NCBI RefSeq assembly: GCF_021390175.1
Contig: NZ_CP090004.1
Span: 310,001 to 374,000, forward strand
DNA: 64,000 nt
Reading direction: 5' to 3'
DNA from: Flagellimonas sp. HMM57
GTDB taxonomy: Bacteria; Bacteroidota; Bacteroidia; Flavobacteriales; Flavobacteriaceae
Positions 1-9,767 of the stretch are shown here, one piece after another (position 1 is the stretch's first letter; every line of letters starts with the position of its first letter). A model generated the notes under the pieces. That model was not told where the DNA came from. It did not search any database and worked only from the letters and a program-made list of their open reading frames with translations. The translations under genes and the position numbers were made by a program.

Positions 1-317
1 TTATAGAAATATTGCAATTACTCCGACAAAATTAAACTGCTGGAGAACCGATTTTTTAAATTAAGCTATCCTTTAAACCTCTTTCTCAAACACCTATTGA
101 GATCAATGGCTTAAAATCAATAATTTCAGTATAGATAATTTATAATATCATTTATTTTTTAACATAAAATTATCAATATTATCATAATGTGATAAAATAT
201 GATAATCCATCAGTATAGCATTCCAATACATTTGTTAAATAATACTAATTGATGTTTTATCAACATTTTCTTAATGTAATGGACATTTAAAAAACTAATT
301 AACTAAGCAACAAAACT
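1..317. other. Intergenic region upstream of the first susC
   Basis: No coding sequence is recognisable here. The stretch is very AT-rich. From about 170 it holds a nested inverted repeat and a -7-like box, listed separately. Positions 1-165 show nothing I can name; whether they contain the end of an upstream gene cannot be told from this window. Confidence 0.6.
170..234 (+). promoter_or_regulatory. Nested inverted repeat plus TAnnTTTG -7 box upstream of susC
   Basis: TTATCA occurs at 170-175 and 179-184, and its reverse complement TGATAA at 190-195 and 200-205, giving two nested dyads centred near 187. Twenty-one bases after the last repeat comes TACATTTG (227-234), which fits the Bacteroidota -7 consensus TAnnTTTG. 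No TTG is seen at the usual -33 distance. I infer an activator-dependent promoter for the SusC/SusD operon starting at 318. The region is AT-rich, so chance repeats are possible. Confidence 0.4.
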
Positions 318-3300
318 ATGATTCAAAAAATCACATTTAAATTGTTGAAAATACCGCGAAACACTAGGATTTCCCTAAACAAGGTTTTTTTAATGATTAT
401 TATGCCCTTAATTTCTCAGATATCCTTGGGCAATTACAAAATAGAGAAGATACCGACTTCGGAGACATTGTTTCAATCTACAATAAGCGGTACCATTACA
501 GATGCTTCAGGTCTGGCTTTGCCCGGTGCCAGTATTGTCGAGAAAGGTACTACGAATGGCACCCAATCGGACTTTGATGGAAATTTCACCATTAATGTCG
601 GTGCCGATGCAGTTCTGGTAATCAGTTATGTAGGCTTTCTCTCCCAAGAAATAACAGTAGGGAACAATTCCACGATCAATGTTGCATTACAAGAAGATGC
701 CAATCAGTTGGATGAGGTTGTAATTACAGGATATTCAGCCCAAAGTACCAGAGATATAACTGGTTCGGTCTCAACGATTAAATCTGAGAACATTGCGGCG
801 ACTGCCCCTACAGGGTTAGAGCAAGCCTTGCAAGGCCAAGCTTCAGGCGTTGTAGTGGGGAGTCAAGGTGGGCCAGGTGGATCTGCTGCCGTAAGAATAC
901 GGGGCTTTGGAACAATCAATGGCAATGACCCCCTATATATCATAGATGGTACACCGACAGGGGCAGGACTTAACGACCTTAATCCAAATGACATTGAATC
1001 CATACAGATTCTAAAAGATGCCTCATCAGCGGCAATTTACGGAAACAGAGCTGCTAACGGTGTTATTATTATAACTACCAAAGGTGGAAAAAAGAATAAG
1101 AAATTGTCATTTACGGCCAATACATATGTAGGAGTGGATTTTATTCCCGGTTCTGCATTTCCAGACTTGGCCAGTCCCCAACAGATAGCCGAGAGTGTGT
1201 GGAGGGAATTTACCAATACAGGGGCTACACCGAGCAACCCACAGTTTGGTTCTGGTACTTCGCCTACATTACCAAATTTCCTTATTCCACAAGGAGCCTC
1301 AACTGCTGATGAAAGTTCCTATGACCCGAGCTCAAGGGCTACATCCATTACTAGGTCAAATCCGCAGGGTACGGATTGGTTCAATGAGTATTTCAACACT
1401 GCAATTACCCAAAGTTATGATATAAATGCTTCTGCAGGTACAGAAAACTCTAGCTTTTTTGCATCTATGAGTGTTTTGGACCAAGAAGGTGTGGGGTATG
1501 AATCTTCATTCACCAGATATACTTTACGCGCCAATTCATCTTTTGATATTACGGACAAATTTAGAATAGGCGAAAATATTACGGTTTCTTATTCAGATCA
1601 AATCACTCCTCCAGGTTCAGATGTCAATAATGGTACAGTAGCCAGTTTGTATAGATTGCACCCATTGATTCCTGTTAGGGACGTTGGAGGTAATTTTGCC
1701 GGGTCTGGAGTTGGCGGATTAGGTAACGGGAACAACCCTATAGCTATTGCAGACAGAAACAAGGACAACGATAACTTAAGTTTTAGGGCATTAGGTAACG
1801 TCTACGCGGAAATGGACTTGATTAAGGGCCTTACTTTTAAGACCAATCTGGGGTTTGATATTTTTCATTTCAACCAAGTATATTTCCAACCTCCACAACT
1901 TGAAGGTGAAATATTTAACGAGAGTACCTGGTTATCAGAACGAAATGATCTTAGTAGAACATACACATGGTTTAATACTCTAAACTATTCCAAGGCCATA
2001 AGCAATAGCATAGATTTAGATGTTTTGGTCGGTACAGAATTTAACAAAGTGAATTTTAGAAGCACGACTGTAAATAGAGCGGATTTTGATGTGTTTACGA
2101 CGGACGTACGCTTTTTCAACAACGCCAATGGCGAGTGGGGGGGCTATGGTACCGGCGGAAGGTCTGCTTATTTTTCATTGTTTGGCAAAGCCGATGTCAA
2201 AATAAAGGATAAATACCTTTTGAGTGCTACGATCAGACGTGATGAAACATCATTGTTCAACACCAATAAGAGAAGTGGTGTCTTTCCATCGGGAAGTATC
2301 GGTTGGAGAGTAAGTGAAGAAGACTTCCTTAAAGACTCGGAAATTCTAACAAATTTATTATTTAAAGCAGGGTATGGCGAAGTTGGAAATAATGGGGGGA
2401 TAAGAACAGATGCCAGATCTACCACACTTGGGCCTAATGTTGGAAACTACAACTATCCCAATTCAACTACCAGTTCAGATCCAGGTGTAGGGATAGACTT
2501 GAGAGGTAATCCAGATATTGGCTGGGAAACCACAAGAACCTTGAATGTTGGGTTTACCTCAAGATGGGCGAACAGCATCAACTTTGATTTAGATATCTAT
2601 AGTTCCACAACAGAAGATATGTTGCTTGCCGTTCCAGAAGATCCTACGCTCTTAGGGAATATTAATATTGTACCTGCCAATTTGGGAGAGATGGAAAACA
2701 AAGGTTTCGATGCCTCCATAGCATACGACAACTATCAAACCGATAAAGCGTTTCAGTACAATTTAGGGTTTAATATTTCTGCTTATAGAAATGAAGTGAA
2801 GTTTCTAGATCCCGATAATCCCGATAGTTTTATCAATGGTGATGACTTAAGAGATCAAAATCCAACAAGAACACTGTCCGGTCATCCCATATCTTCCTTT
2901 TTTGGAAATACCTGGGCCGGTATTGAAAACGGAAGGGTTGTCTTTGATGAATTGGACGAGACAGGAACCCCGGTTAGAGGTGTAATCGGAAACCCACACC
3001 CAGATTTCACCTATGGACTTACATTCAATGGAACGTACAAAAATTTTGATGTTTCATTGTTGTTTCAAGGATCTCAAGGAAACGACATCTACAACTTCAA
3101 TAAATACTTCACGGACTTCAATAAATTTATTGGAGGAAGAAGTTTAAACTACGTCAACGAAGTAGGACTGCCAGCCGTAACACAAGATGCAACAATAATA
3201 AATAGGGAAGCTGCTGCATCCACATACTATGTTGAAGATGGTTCCTATTTGAGGATGAAAAACATCGTTATTGGCTATTCACTTCCTCAATCTATTGTCG

Positions 3301-3539
3301 AAAAGCTAAGCTTGCAAAAATTCAGGGTATATCTTCAAGGCAAGAACTTGATAACATTGACCAACTATACAGGTCTTGATCCTGAAATAAGTTTGAGGTC
3401 TTTCGCAGGCTCAGTTGGGCCTCCATCCCTTACACCACCAGATAGAACTGATCCAGGTACCAACTTAACGTATGGGGTTGACACGGGTGTTTATCCAATC
3501 AACAGATCTATAATTATGGGCATCATGCTAACATTTTAA
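318..3539 (+). CDS. SusC/RagA-type TonB-dependent outer-membrane receptor
   Basis: This is an outer-membrane transporter that imports an oligosaccharide or other nutrient using TonB energy. The 1073-residue protein has a hydrophobic signal segment around residues 20-38. A carboxypeptidase-regulatory-like beta-sandwich follows (about 55-125, with GLALPGASI near 65-73). DEVVITGYS at 132-140 marks the usual junction to the plug domain (to about 255, ending near NGVIIITTKGG). A long C-terminal beta-barrel with the SusC hallmark near YTGLDPEIS completes it. Length and domain order are typical of the SusC family. The start precedes an unusually long N-region before the hydrophobic stretch, so a later methionine is possible. 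It is followed after 11 bases by its SusD partner. Substrate is unknown: no carbohydrate-active enzyme is adjacent, only a large FG-GAP lipoprotein. Confidence 0.93.
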   Translation: MIQKITFKLLKIPRNTRISLNKVFLMIIMPLISQISLGNYKIEKIPTSETLFQSTISGTITDASGLALPGASIVEKGTTNGTQSDFDGNFTINVGADAVLVISYVGFLSQEITVGNNSTINVALQEDANQLDEVVITGYSAQSTRDITGSVSTIKSENIAATAPTGLEQALQGQASGVVVGSQGGPGGSAAVRIRGFGTINGNDPLYIIDGTPTGAGLNDLNPNDIESIQILKDASSAAIYGNRAANGVIIITTKGGKKNKKLSFTANTYVGVDFIPGSAFPDLASPQQIAESVWREFTNTGATPSNPQFGSGTSPTLPNFLIPQGASTADESSYDPSSRATSITRSNPQGTDWFNEYFNTAITQSYDINASAGTENSSFFASMSVLDQEGVGYESSFTRYTLRANSSFDITDKFRIGENITVSYSDQITPPGSDVNNGTVASLYRLHPLIPVRDVGGNFAGSGVGGLGNGNNPIAIADRNKDNDNLSFRALGNVYAEMDLIKGLTFKTNLGFDIFHFNQVYFQPPQLEGEIFNESTWLSERNDLSRTYTWFNTLNYSKAISNSIDLDVLVGTEFNKVNFRSTTVNRADFDVFTTDVRFFNNANGEWGGYGTGGRSAYFSLFGKADVKIKDKYLLSATIRRDETSLFNTNKRSGVFPSGSIGWRVSEEDFLKDSEILTNLLFKAGYGEVGNNGGIRTDARSTTLGPNVGNYNYPNSTTSSDPGVGIDLRGNPDIGWETTRTLNVGFTSRWANSINFDLDIYSSTTEDMLLAVPEDPTLLGNINIVPANLGEMENKGFDASIAYDNYQTDKAFQYNLGFNISAYRNEVKFLDPDNPDSFINGDDLRDQNPTRTLSGHPISSFFGNTWAGIENGRVVFDELDETGTPVRGVIGNPHPDFTYGLTFNGTYKNFDVSLLFQGSQGNDIYNFNKYFTDFNKFIGGRSLNYVNEVGLPAVTQDATIINREAAASTYYVEDGSYLRMKNIVIGYSLPQSIVEKLSLQKFRVYLQGKNLITLTNYTGLDPEISLRSFAGSVGPPSLTPPDRTDPGTNLTYGVDTGVYPINRSIIMGIMLTF

Positions 3540-3550
3540 AAAAAAGCACT

Positions 3551-5284
3551 ATGAAAAATATTTTTAGACAATTTTTGATTTTCGTTTTGATTGTAAGCTT
3601 TTCCTCCTGTAAAGAAGAGCTGGACATTCCGCTTTCATCATTGACCACAGATGATGTTGTTCCAAGCACAGCTTTAGCTGAAAAATTAGTGGTTGGAACA
3701 TATGCTGGTTTGGAAATGCGAAGGGAAGCTGCAGCTTCAAACTGGACTTTTGGAGGTTGTGCATCCGATGATGCCTTTAAGGGAAGTGAACCTGGAGACC
3801 AGTCGGACATCACCCAAATGGAGATTTATAATGTAGCTGCCGACAATCCTTATGTAAGAGAAAGATGGAGAGGTCTTTATGAAGGGATTGCCCGAGCCAA
3901 TGCAGCTATTGGCGTCGTAAATGGCGGTTTGGAATCTGGGGCTATAGAAGAAACGGTCGCCAATGCATTTTTGGGCGAACTACGGTTTTTAAGAGGTTTC
4001 TATCATTTTCAATTAAAAATGACTTTTGGCAACGTGCCGTATATTGATGAAACTGCTACCGAAACCCCTCCAAATGATACGGATATCTATCCAAATATCG
4101 AAGCAGATTTTCAATTTGCAATAGATAATTTAGACCTTGAGGCGCAACGTTATGGAGGAGCAAATCAATGGAATGCTAAGGCGTATTTAGCTAAAGTGCA
4201 TATGTACCAATTGGATTACGCTGCAGCTAAACCACTCTTACAAGATATTATCGATAATGGGCCATATAGCCTAATGCCCAGTTTCCATCAAAACTTCAAT
4301 TATGCATTTAACAATAACAGCGAAACTGTCTTTGCCGTTCAATATGCTGTAAATGATGGTGCCGGAGCTAGTCAGGACAATGGCAATCAAGGCGATGAAC
4401 TAAATTATCCCCATAGTGCAAGCCCCTTTGGGTGCTGTGGGTTTTATCAACCAACACATGATTTGGTCAATGCATATTTGACAGACGCCAATGGTCTCCC
4501 ATTGACAACACCACCTTCTAACCCGGCAGATTATGTTGCTAACGTAGATCCTTCTGACACTGTTGCAGGAAGCCCTAGAAATGTTCCGACCGAAGATGGT
4601 GAGGCAGGTACTTCCGTTTTTGCAGAAGAAACCAGAAATTTAGATCCTAGATTGGATTGGACAGTTGCCAGACCTGGCATTCCATTATTCGATCGTGGAG
4701 ATTTTCTTTTGGCTTGGTCCAGAGATCCTGCTGCAGGAGGTCCCTATTACAGTAAAAAACTTTTATGGTCAGAAGCAGATGACGGCTTGGCCAGGGTTGC
4801 CGGAGGATGGGGACAAAACATTAGTACCATTCAGACCAATCTTATTAGGTATTCCGAAATATTGCTATGGAGGGCAGAAATCGCTGCTTCAGAAAGTGAT
4901 TTGGGCACTGCACTGGCTTTGGTAGATCAAGTTAGGGCCAGAAATGTAGACCCCGACAATTGGGTAAAAGAAAATGACGGTGTTACCAATGCCGCTAACT
5001 ATGCCATTGGCCTTTATGCGGACAATGGAGGTTTTGCAGACGCCACTTTTGCCATGAACGCTGTAATCATGGAATATCGACTAGAGACTGCAATGGAAGG
5101 ACGTAGGTTCTTCGATTTGGTGCGAAGAGGTATCGCCAAAGAAGTTTTGGACGGTTACACATCTCGCCCACAGTTTAGGTCATATCTGGATGGAGTAACA
5201 TTTCCCGAAACCCGGGGAATTTATCCCGTACCCCAAGAAATTGTCGATTTGTCCGCTGGCGTCATAAAACAAAATTCATATTAG
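3551..5284 (+). CDS. SusD/RagB-family outer-membrane lipoprotein
   Basis: This is a surface lipoprotein that caps the SusC barrel and helps to capture the substrate. The 577-residue protein begins with a lipoprotein signal (SFSSC, lipidated Cys20). It then carries the alpha-helical TPR-like SusD fold, with the family signatures RFLRGFYHFQL-type near residue 155, AYLAKVHMYQ near 215, and a C-terminal EGRRFFDLVRRG element followed by YPVPQEI. It lies 11 bases downstream of its susC and shares its transcript. The start is fixed by the signal peptide. A hairpin with a T-run follows the gene, so the next gene may be partly separated from this operon. Specificity cannot be deduced. Confidence 0.93.
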   Translation: MKNIFRQFLIFVLIVSFSSCKEELDIPLSSLTTDDVVPSTALAEKLVVGTYAGLEMRREAAASNWTFGGCASDDAFKGSEPGDQSDITQMEIYNVAADNPYVRERWRGLYEGIARANAAIGVVNGGLESGAIEETVANAFLGELRFLRGFYHFQLKMTFGNVPYIDETATETPPNDTDIYPNIEADFQFAIDNLDLEAQRYGGANQWNAKAYLAKVHMYQLDYAAAKPLLQDIIDNGPYSLMPSFHQNFNYAFNNNSETVFAVQYAVNDGAGASQDNGNQGDELNYPHSASPFGCCGFYQPTHDLVNAYLTDANGLPLTTPPSNPADYVANVDPSDTVAGSPRNVPTEDGEAGTSVFAEETRNLDPRLDWTVARPGIPLFDRGDFLLAWSRDPAAGGPYYSKKLLWSEADDGLARVAGGWGQNISTIQTNLIRYSEILLWRAEIAASESDLGTALALVDQVRARNVDPDNWVKENDGVTNAANYAIGLYADNGGFADATFAMNAVIMEYRLETAMEGRRFFDLVRRGIAKEVLDGYTSRPQFRSYLDGVTFPETRGIYPVPQEIVDLSAGVIKQNSY

Positions 5285-5314
5285 TTTAAGTTAAGTTTAA
5301 TTTCGAGTTAGTAG

Positions 5315-5342
5315 AAAACAGGGGGTAGTATCCCTGTTTTTT
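5315..5342 (+). terminator. Hairpin with T-run after susD; overlaps a possible promoter
   Basis: AAAACAGGG (5315-5323) pairs with CCCTGTTTT (5332-5340) around an 8-base loop and runs into TTTTTT, as in a factor-independent terminator or attenuator. The T-run continues into TACTTTTG (5342-5349), a match to the -7 consensus TAnnTTTG only 13 bases before the next start codon. No -33 TTG is visible, so the promoter part is weak. Confidence 0.6.
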
Positions 5343-5362
5343 ACTTTTGTAAAAAATCAACG

Positions 5363-8300
5363 ATGAAAAAAAGGATACAATGGGTCGTTTTATGCGCAAT
5401 GATGATTTTTTGTTTTTTTGCTTGCGAAAAAACAAATAAATCGAACAGGATATTTAAAAAGTTGAGCAAAAAACATACTGGGATTCTTTTTTCAAATACC
5501 CTCACTGAAAATGATTCCCTCAACTATTTTACCTATCCTTATCTTTATTTAGGGGGCGGGGTTTCGGCTGGCGATATCAATAACGATGGTTTGATCGATC
5601 TGTATTTCACGGGAAATATGGTTGAAAACAAATTATACCTCAACAAAGGAAATCTTCAATTTGAAGACATTACTGTTTCTGCCAATGTTGCTGGTGATTC
5701 GCGTTGGTATACGGGCAGTACCATGGTCGATGTCAACAACGATGGATATTTGGACATTTACTGTTCTGTGGCTGGTAGATTTGAACCAAAAACAAATCAA
5801 CTCTTTATAAACAAAGGGGACAATACTTTTTTGGAAAGCGCTGAGGATTATGGCCTGGCAGAAAATGGAAACAGTATCCAAAGTACATTTTTTGATTATG
5901 ACCGTGACGGCGACCTTGATGTTTACATAGCAAATTACCCTTCGACATCGTTCAACGCACCAACAAGTCATTATTTGTTCAAAATGAATTCCCCTAGGAA
6001 TATCGAAACTGATAAATTACTTCGCAATAATGGTGACAATACATTTTCAGATGTCACGGATGAAGCCGGTTTACGGTCGTTTGGATTGTCATTGAGCGTA
6101 ACCGTTGGGGATTTAAACAATGACGGTTGGCCAGACCTATATGTCTCGAATGATTTTAGCTCCCCAGACTTTCTATATCAAAATAACAAAGATGGAACGT
6201 TCACTAATATTATCAAAAAAGCTACTAAACACACTTCCCACTTCGGTATGGGTGTTGACATTGCCGATTTTAACAATGATGGCCTTTTGGATATTCTTCA
6301 AGTTGATATGGATGCTGCGGATAACAGAAGGGCCAAAGCCAATATGGCGAGTATGAACCCAGGGTTGTTTTGGGGAAATATTAATGCAGGATTTCAATAC
6401 CAATACATGCATAATACCTTACAGTTGAATAATGGAAATCTTGTTGATGGAATTCCAGACTTTAGCAATGTTTCAAGAATGGCAGGTATTTCATCCACAG
6501 ATTGGAGCTGGGGACCATTATTAGCGGATTTTGACAATGATGGTTTTAAGGATGTCTTCATCACCAATGGCACCCGAAGGGAAATCAATAATAAGGACTA
6601 TATAAAAACACTTGAAAGAAAAATCAATAACAACGATAGCTTGTTAAAATGGAATTTAGCTTTTCCTTCTGAACGAATCGACAACTTTATTTTCAAAAAT
6701 AAAGGAGATCTTACTTTTGAAAGAAAAAATAAAGATTGGGGCATTGAATATAAAGGGTTTTCAAATGGTAGCGTCTATGTGGACTTGGATAACGATGGGG
6801 ATTTGGAAATCGTTACAAACAATATTGATGACTATGCATCGGTTTTCAAGAATACAAGTGCTACGACCAACAATCACCTTACCCTAGGTTTTCGTGGTCA
6901 GCCAAAAAATCATTTCGGCATTGGGGCAAAAGCTTACATATATGCCAATGGAACGAAACAACTGCAAGAGATGACACTAACCAGAGGCTTTCAATCCTCT
7001 ATAGCCCCAAAACTTCATTTTGGATTGGGCAAAACGGAAAAGATAGATTCCATAAAAATAACATGGCCCGATGAAAAGATACAACTCATTATTGACCCTA
7101 AAATCAATTCGCACTTAGATATTAGCTATAAAGACGCCATTGTAAACCATAATAAAGAAGACAAAAAAACGGATTATATTTTTTCTGTTGCACGGGATTC
7201 AAGCCTAGCATTCCTCTATAAGCATGTTGAAAACTATTATGATGATTTTGAAAAAGAAATTCTTTTACCCCACCAAACATCCAAGTTAGGTCCGGGCCTT
7301 GGCGTGGGTGACCTGAACGGTGATGGGAGGGACGATTTTGTAGTGGCTGCCGCTGCACAAAATACGACTACGCTATTTTTTCAAAACAAGGATGGAAGCT
7401 TTACTAAATCGGACACAAAAGCTTTTTCCAATGATAGTGGTTCGGAGGATATTGCCATCCATATTTTTGATGCTGAAAACGATGGGGACCTGGATATTTA
7501 TATCTCTAGTGGTGGAAATGAATTTTCATCAAATTCCAAGCAACTTCAAGACAGACTTTATATCAATGATGGTAGTGGTAATTTCGTTAAAAATCCTTCT
7601 GCACTTCCGGAAATGATTACAAGCAGTTCAAGAGTCCATAGCTTCGATTTTGATAAGGATGGTGATTTGGACCTTTTTGTTGGTGGCCGGCTTGTTCCCG
7701 GAAATTATCCTTCTCCAGCTGATAGTTACCTATTGGAAAATAAAAGTAAAGGTAGTAAGGTCCAATTTGTGGATGCCACTGAAAAACTAGCTCCAGACCT
7801 TAGAAAAATAGGGATGGTCACAGATGGCATTTGGACAGATTTTGATAATGACGGATGGACCGACCTTATTGTTGTTGGAGAATGGATGCCAATAACCATT
7901 TTTAAGAATGACCAAGGTTATTTCTCCAATTTTTCACAAAAACTTGGTTTACAAGATACAAACGGTTGGTGGTTCAGTATTAATGAAGGAGATTTTGATA
8001 AGGACGGTGATATGGATTACATTTTGGGAAATCTGGGCACTAATTTCAAGTACAAAGCCAATCCAGAAGAAACTTTTGATATTTATTTCAATGATTTTGA
8101 TGAAAACAATACCAATGATATTGTATTGAGCTATTTTAATGATGGAGAACAATATCCCGTTAGGGGAAGAGAATGTTCATCACAACAAATGCCGGCAATA
8201 AAGAAAAAATTCAAAAACTACGAAGCATATTCAAAGGCTACATTAGAGGATATATACACAGAGAAAGTTCTGGAAAACTCCTTACATTATCAGGTAAAAT

Positions 8301-8665
8301 CTTTTTCCAGTATTTATTTGGAAAACGACGAAGGAAAATTCACAATACATAAACTCCCTAATCTTGCACAGATTTCATCTATAAACCAGATCCTTATCGA
8401 TGACTTTGATGTAGATGGAAACCTAGATGCCTTACTTGCCGGAAACTTGTATAGTTCGGAAGTTGAAACCCCAAGGAATGATGCCAGCAATGGTCTTTTA
8501 TTAAAAGGAAATGGCAAAGGAGATTTTTCGCCAGTACTTACAAGAGATAGTGGGTTTTATGCTTCGGGTGATGTAAAGGATATGTCTACCATTAAAATTG
8601 CGGGGAAAGCATATATTATGGTATCTAAAAACTCCGATTACCTTCAATTTATTGAAGTTCGATAA
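5363..8665 (+). CDS. Giant FG-GAP/VCBS-repeat lipoprotein with ASPIC/UnbV domain
   Basis: This is a predicted surface lipoprotein of 1100 residues with signal and lipobox FFAC (Cys21). It contains about 14 copies of a calcium-loop motif of the DxDxDGxxD type, for example DINNDGLID, DVNNDGYLD, DYDRDGDLD, DLNGDGRDD and DFDKDGDMD; one copy (DFDENNTND) is degenerate. An ASPIC/UnbV-like segment lies near residues 505-575, between two sets of repeats. Such FG-GAP blades fold as beta-propellers and are common next to SusC/SusD genes in Bacteroidota. Their role, binding or enzymatic, is poorly known. It follows susD by 78 bases, after a possible terminator. Family assignment is firm; function is not. 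Confidence 0.88.
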   Translation: MKKRIQWVVLCAMMIFCFFACEKTNKSNRIFKKLSKKHTGILFSNTLTENDSLNYFTYPYLYLGGGVSAGDINNDGLIDLYFTGNMVENKLYLNKGNLQFEDITVSANVAGDSRWYTGSTMVDVNNDGYLDIYCSVAGRFEPKTNQLFINKGDNTFLESAEDYGLAENGNSIQSTFFDYDRDGDLDVYIANYPSTSFNAPTSHYLFKMNSPRNIETDKLLRNNGDNTFSDVTDEAGLRSFGLSLSVTVGDLNNDGWPDLYVSNDFSSPDFLYQNNKDGTFTNIIKKATKHTSHFGMGVDIADFNNDGLLDILQVDMDAADNRRAKANMASMNPGLFWGNINAGFQYQYMHNTLQLNNGNLVDGIPDFSNVSRMAGISSTDWSWGPLLADFDNDGFKDVFITNGTRREINNKDYIKTLERKINNNDSLLKWNLAFPSERIDNFIFKNKGDLTFERKNKDWGIEYKGFSNGSVYVDLDNDGDLEIVTNNIDDYASVFKNTSATTNNHLTLGFRGQPKNHFGIGAKAYIYANGTKQLQEMTLTRGFQSSIAPKLHFGLGKTEKIDSIKITWPDEKIQLIIDPKINSHLDISYKDAIVNHNKEDKKTDYIFSVARDSSLAFLYKHVENYYDDFEKEILLPHQTSKLGPGLGVGDLNGDGRDDFVVAAAAQNTTTLFFQNKDGSFTKSDTKAFSNDSGSEDIAIHIFDAENDGDLDIYISSGGNEFSSNSKQLQDRLYINDGSGNFVKNPSALPEMITSSSRVHSFDFDKDGDLDLFVGGRLVPGNYPSPADSYLLENKSKGSKVQFVDATEKLAPDLRKIGMVTDGIWTDFDNDGWTDLIVVGEWMPITIFKNDQGYFSNFSQKLGLQDTNGWWFSINEGDFDKDGDMDYILGNLGTNFKYKANPEETFDIYFNDFDENNTNDIVLSYFNDGEQYPVRGRECSSQQMPAIKKKFKNYEAYSKATLEDIYTEKVLENSLHYQVKSFSSIYLENDEGKFTIHKLPNLAQISSINQILIDDFDVDGNLDALLAGNLYSSEVETPRNDASNGLLLKGNGKGDFSPVLTRDSGFYASGDVKDMSTIKIAGKAYIMVSKNSDYLQFIEVR

Positions 8666-8718
8666 GCAAGACTTAAGGTATAGTTTACTAACTAAAAAAA
8701 GGGAAACAGCTATTGCAC

Positions 8719-9756
8719 TCAATAACTGGTATCGTCCAATTTGACTTTACCGTGGAAAGTTTTGTACAAAAAGAAAAAGTAGCCTGCCAATAGTGGTGCA
8801 CCTATGACGACTATCGTTAACATAATTCCCAATGATTTTTGCGATGAAGCTGCGTTATAAATTGTCACACTATGCTCCGGATGTATTGTGGAAGGTAACA
8901 GTACAGGATATAATTGAAGCGCAACCAACATCAATAAAAATGCCATGGTCAACGATGAAAAAACTAAAGCGTTGGCATATTTTTTCTTGGACACAAGCCT
9001 GGGTATATTGGCTACCGCTAAAAATGACAATAGCGGTAAAACAAAGAATATTGGATTTTCTTTAAACTTATCGGTAACACCAGGAATAAATAGTAAAGTG
9101 TACAAAGAAGTGACCGCAAAGCTAATGATGAAAAAAATCATTCCTCTTTTCAATAAAAAAGTTAACCTAGCATGTAAACGACCTTCTGTTTTCAACAATA
9201 AAAAGATAGCACCTTGGGTCATAAAAACAGATAAGGTAGTCAAGCCCACCATAATGGCATAAGGACTTAAAAAAGCCAGAAATATACCGCCTTTATAGCT
9301 AAAATTCTCTCCTATTTCGAAACCTTGTACAATATTTCCCAGAACAACACCCAATAAAAAAGCAATCAATACATTGGATATAAAATAGGTAATATCCCAT
9401 GTTCTTCTCCACCATTTCATTTTTTCTGCACTTCTAAACTTTATGGCGGACGAACGTAATACCAGCAACATTAAAAACAGCATGAAAGGAATATACATAG
9501 CAGATAACATAGTGGCATACATAACCGGGAATCCTGCAAATAATGCTCCACCTCCTATGATTAACCATACTTGATTGGCATCCCATAGCGGACCTATGGC
9601 ATTAATGGCAATACGCCTGCTTAAATCTTTTCTGAAAAATAAATGCCATGCTCCGGCACCATAATCGAACCCTTCCAAAATAGCATACCCTGAAAATAAC
9701 AGCCCAACTACCAAATACCAAAGCGTTGGATAATCTACACCTAAAAATGTTTCCAT
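8719..9756 (-). CDS. cydB: Cytochrome bd ubiquinol oxidase subunit II
   Basis: This is the second membrane subunit of the bd-type terminal oxidase, which reduces O2 to water with quinol and does not pump protons. The 345-residue protein starts METFLGVDYPTLWYLVVG and has about eight or nine hydrophobic segments. The family signatures GFDYGAGAWHL (about 29-39) and the GPLWDANQVWLI region (about 55-66) are present. Its length is at the short end of the CydB range. It begins 11 bases after cydA and shares the cydA promoter, which carries the GTAAC dyad described below. Cytochrome bd is known in other bacteria to resist inhibition by sulfide, nitric oxide and cyanide, which fits the surrounding sulfide genes. 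Confidence 0.95.
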   Translation of the reverse strand: METFLGVDYPTLWYLVVGLLFSGYAILEGFDYGAGAWHLFFRKDLSRRIAINAIGPLWDANQVWLIIGGGALFAGFPVMYATMLSAMYIPFMLFLMLLVLRSSAIKFRSAEKMKWWRRTWDITYFISNVLIAFLLGVVLGNIVQGFEIGENFSYKGGIFLAFLSPYAIMVGLTTLSVFMTQGAIFLLLKTEGRLHARLTFLLKRGMIFFIISFAVTSLYTLLFIPGVTDKFKENPIFFVLPLLSFLAVANIPRLVSKKKYANALVFSSLTMAFLLMLVALQLYPVLLPSTIHPEHSVTIYNAASSQKSLGIMLTIVVIGAPLLAGYFFFLYKTFHGKVKLDDTSY

Positions 9757-9767
9757 CTGTTGTCCTA

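Noticed and set aside
5279..5306. Similarity between the sequence after susD (TTAGTTTAAGTTA) and that after the beta-helix lipoprotein at about 52466
   Set aside because: Both lie in AT-rich gaps after a stop codon; a 13-base match is too short and of too low complexity to claim a shared element.
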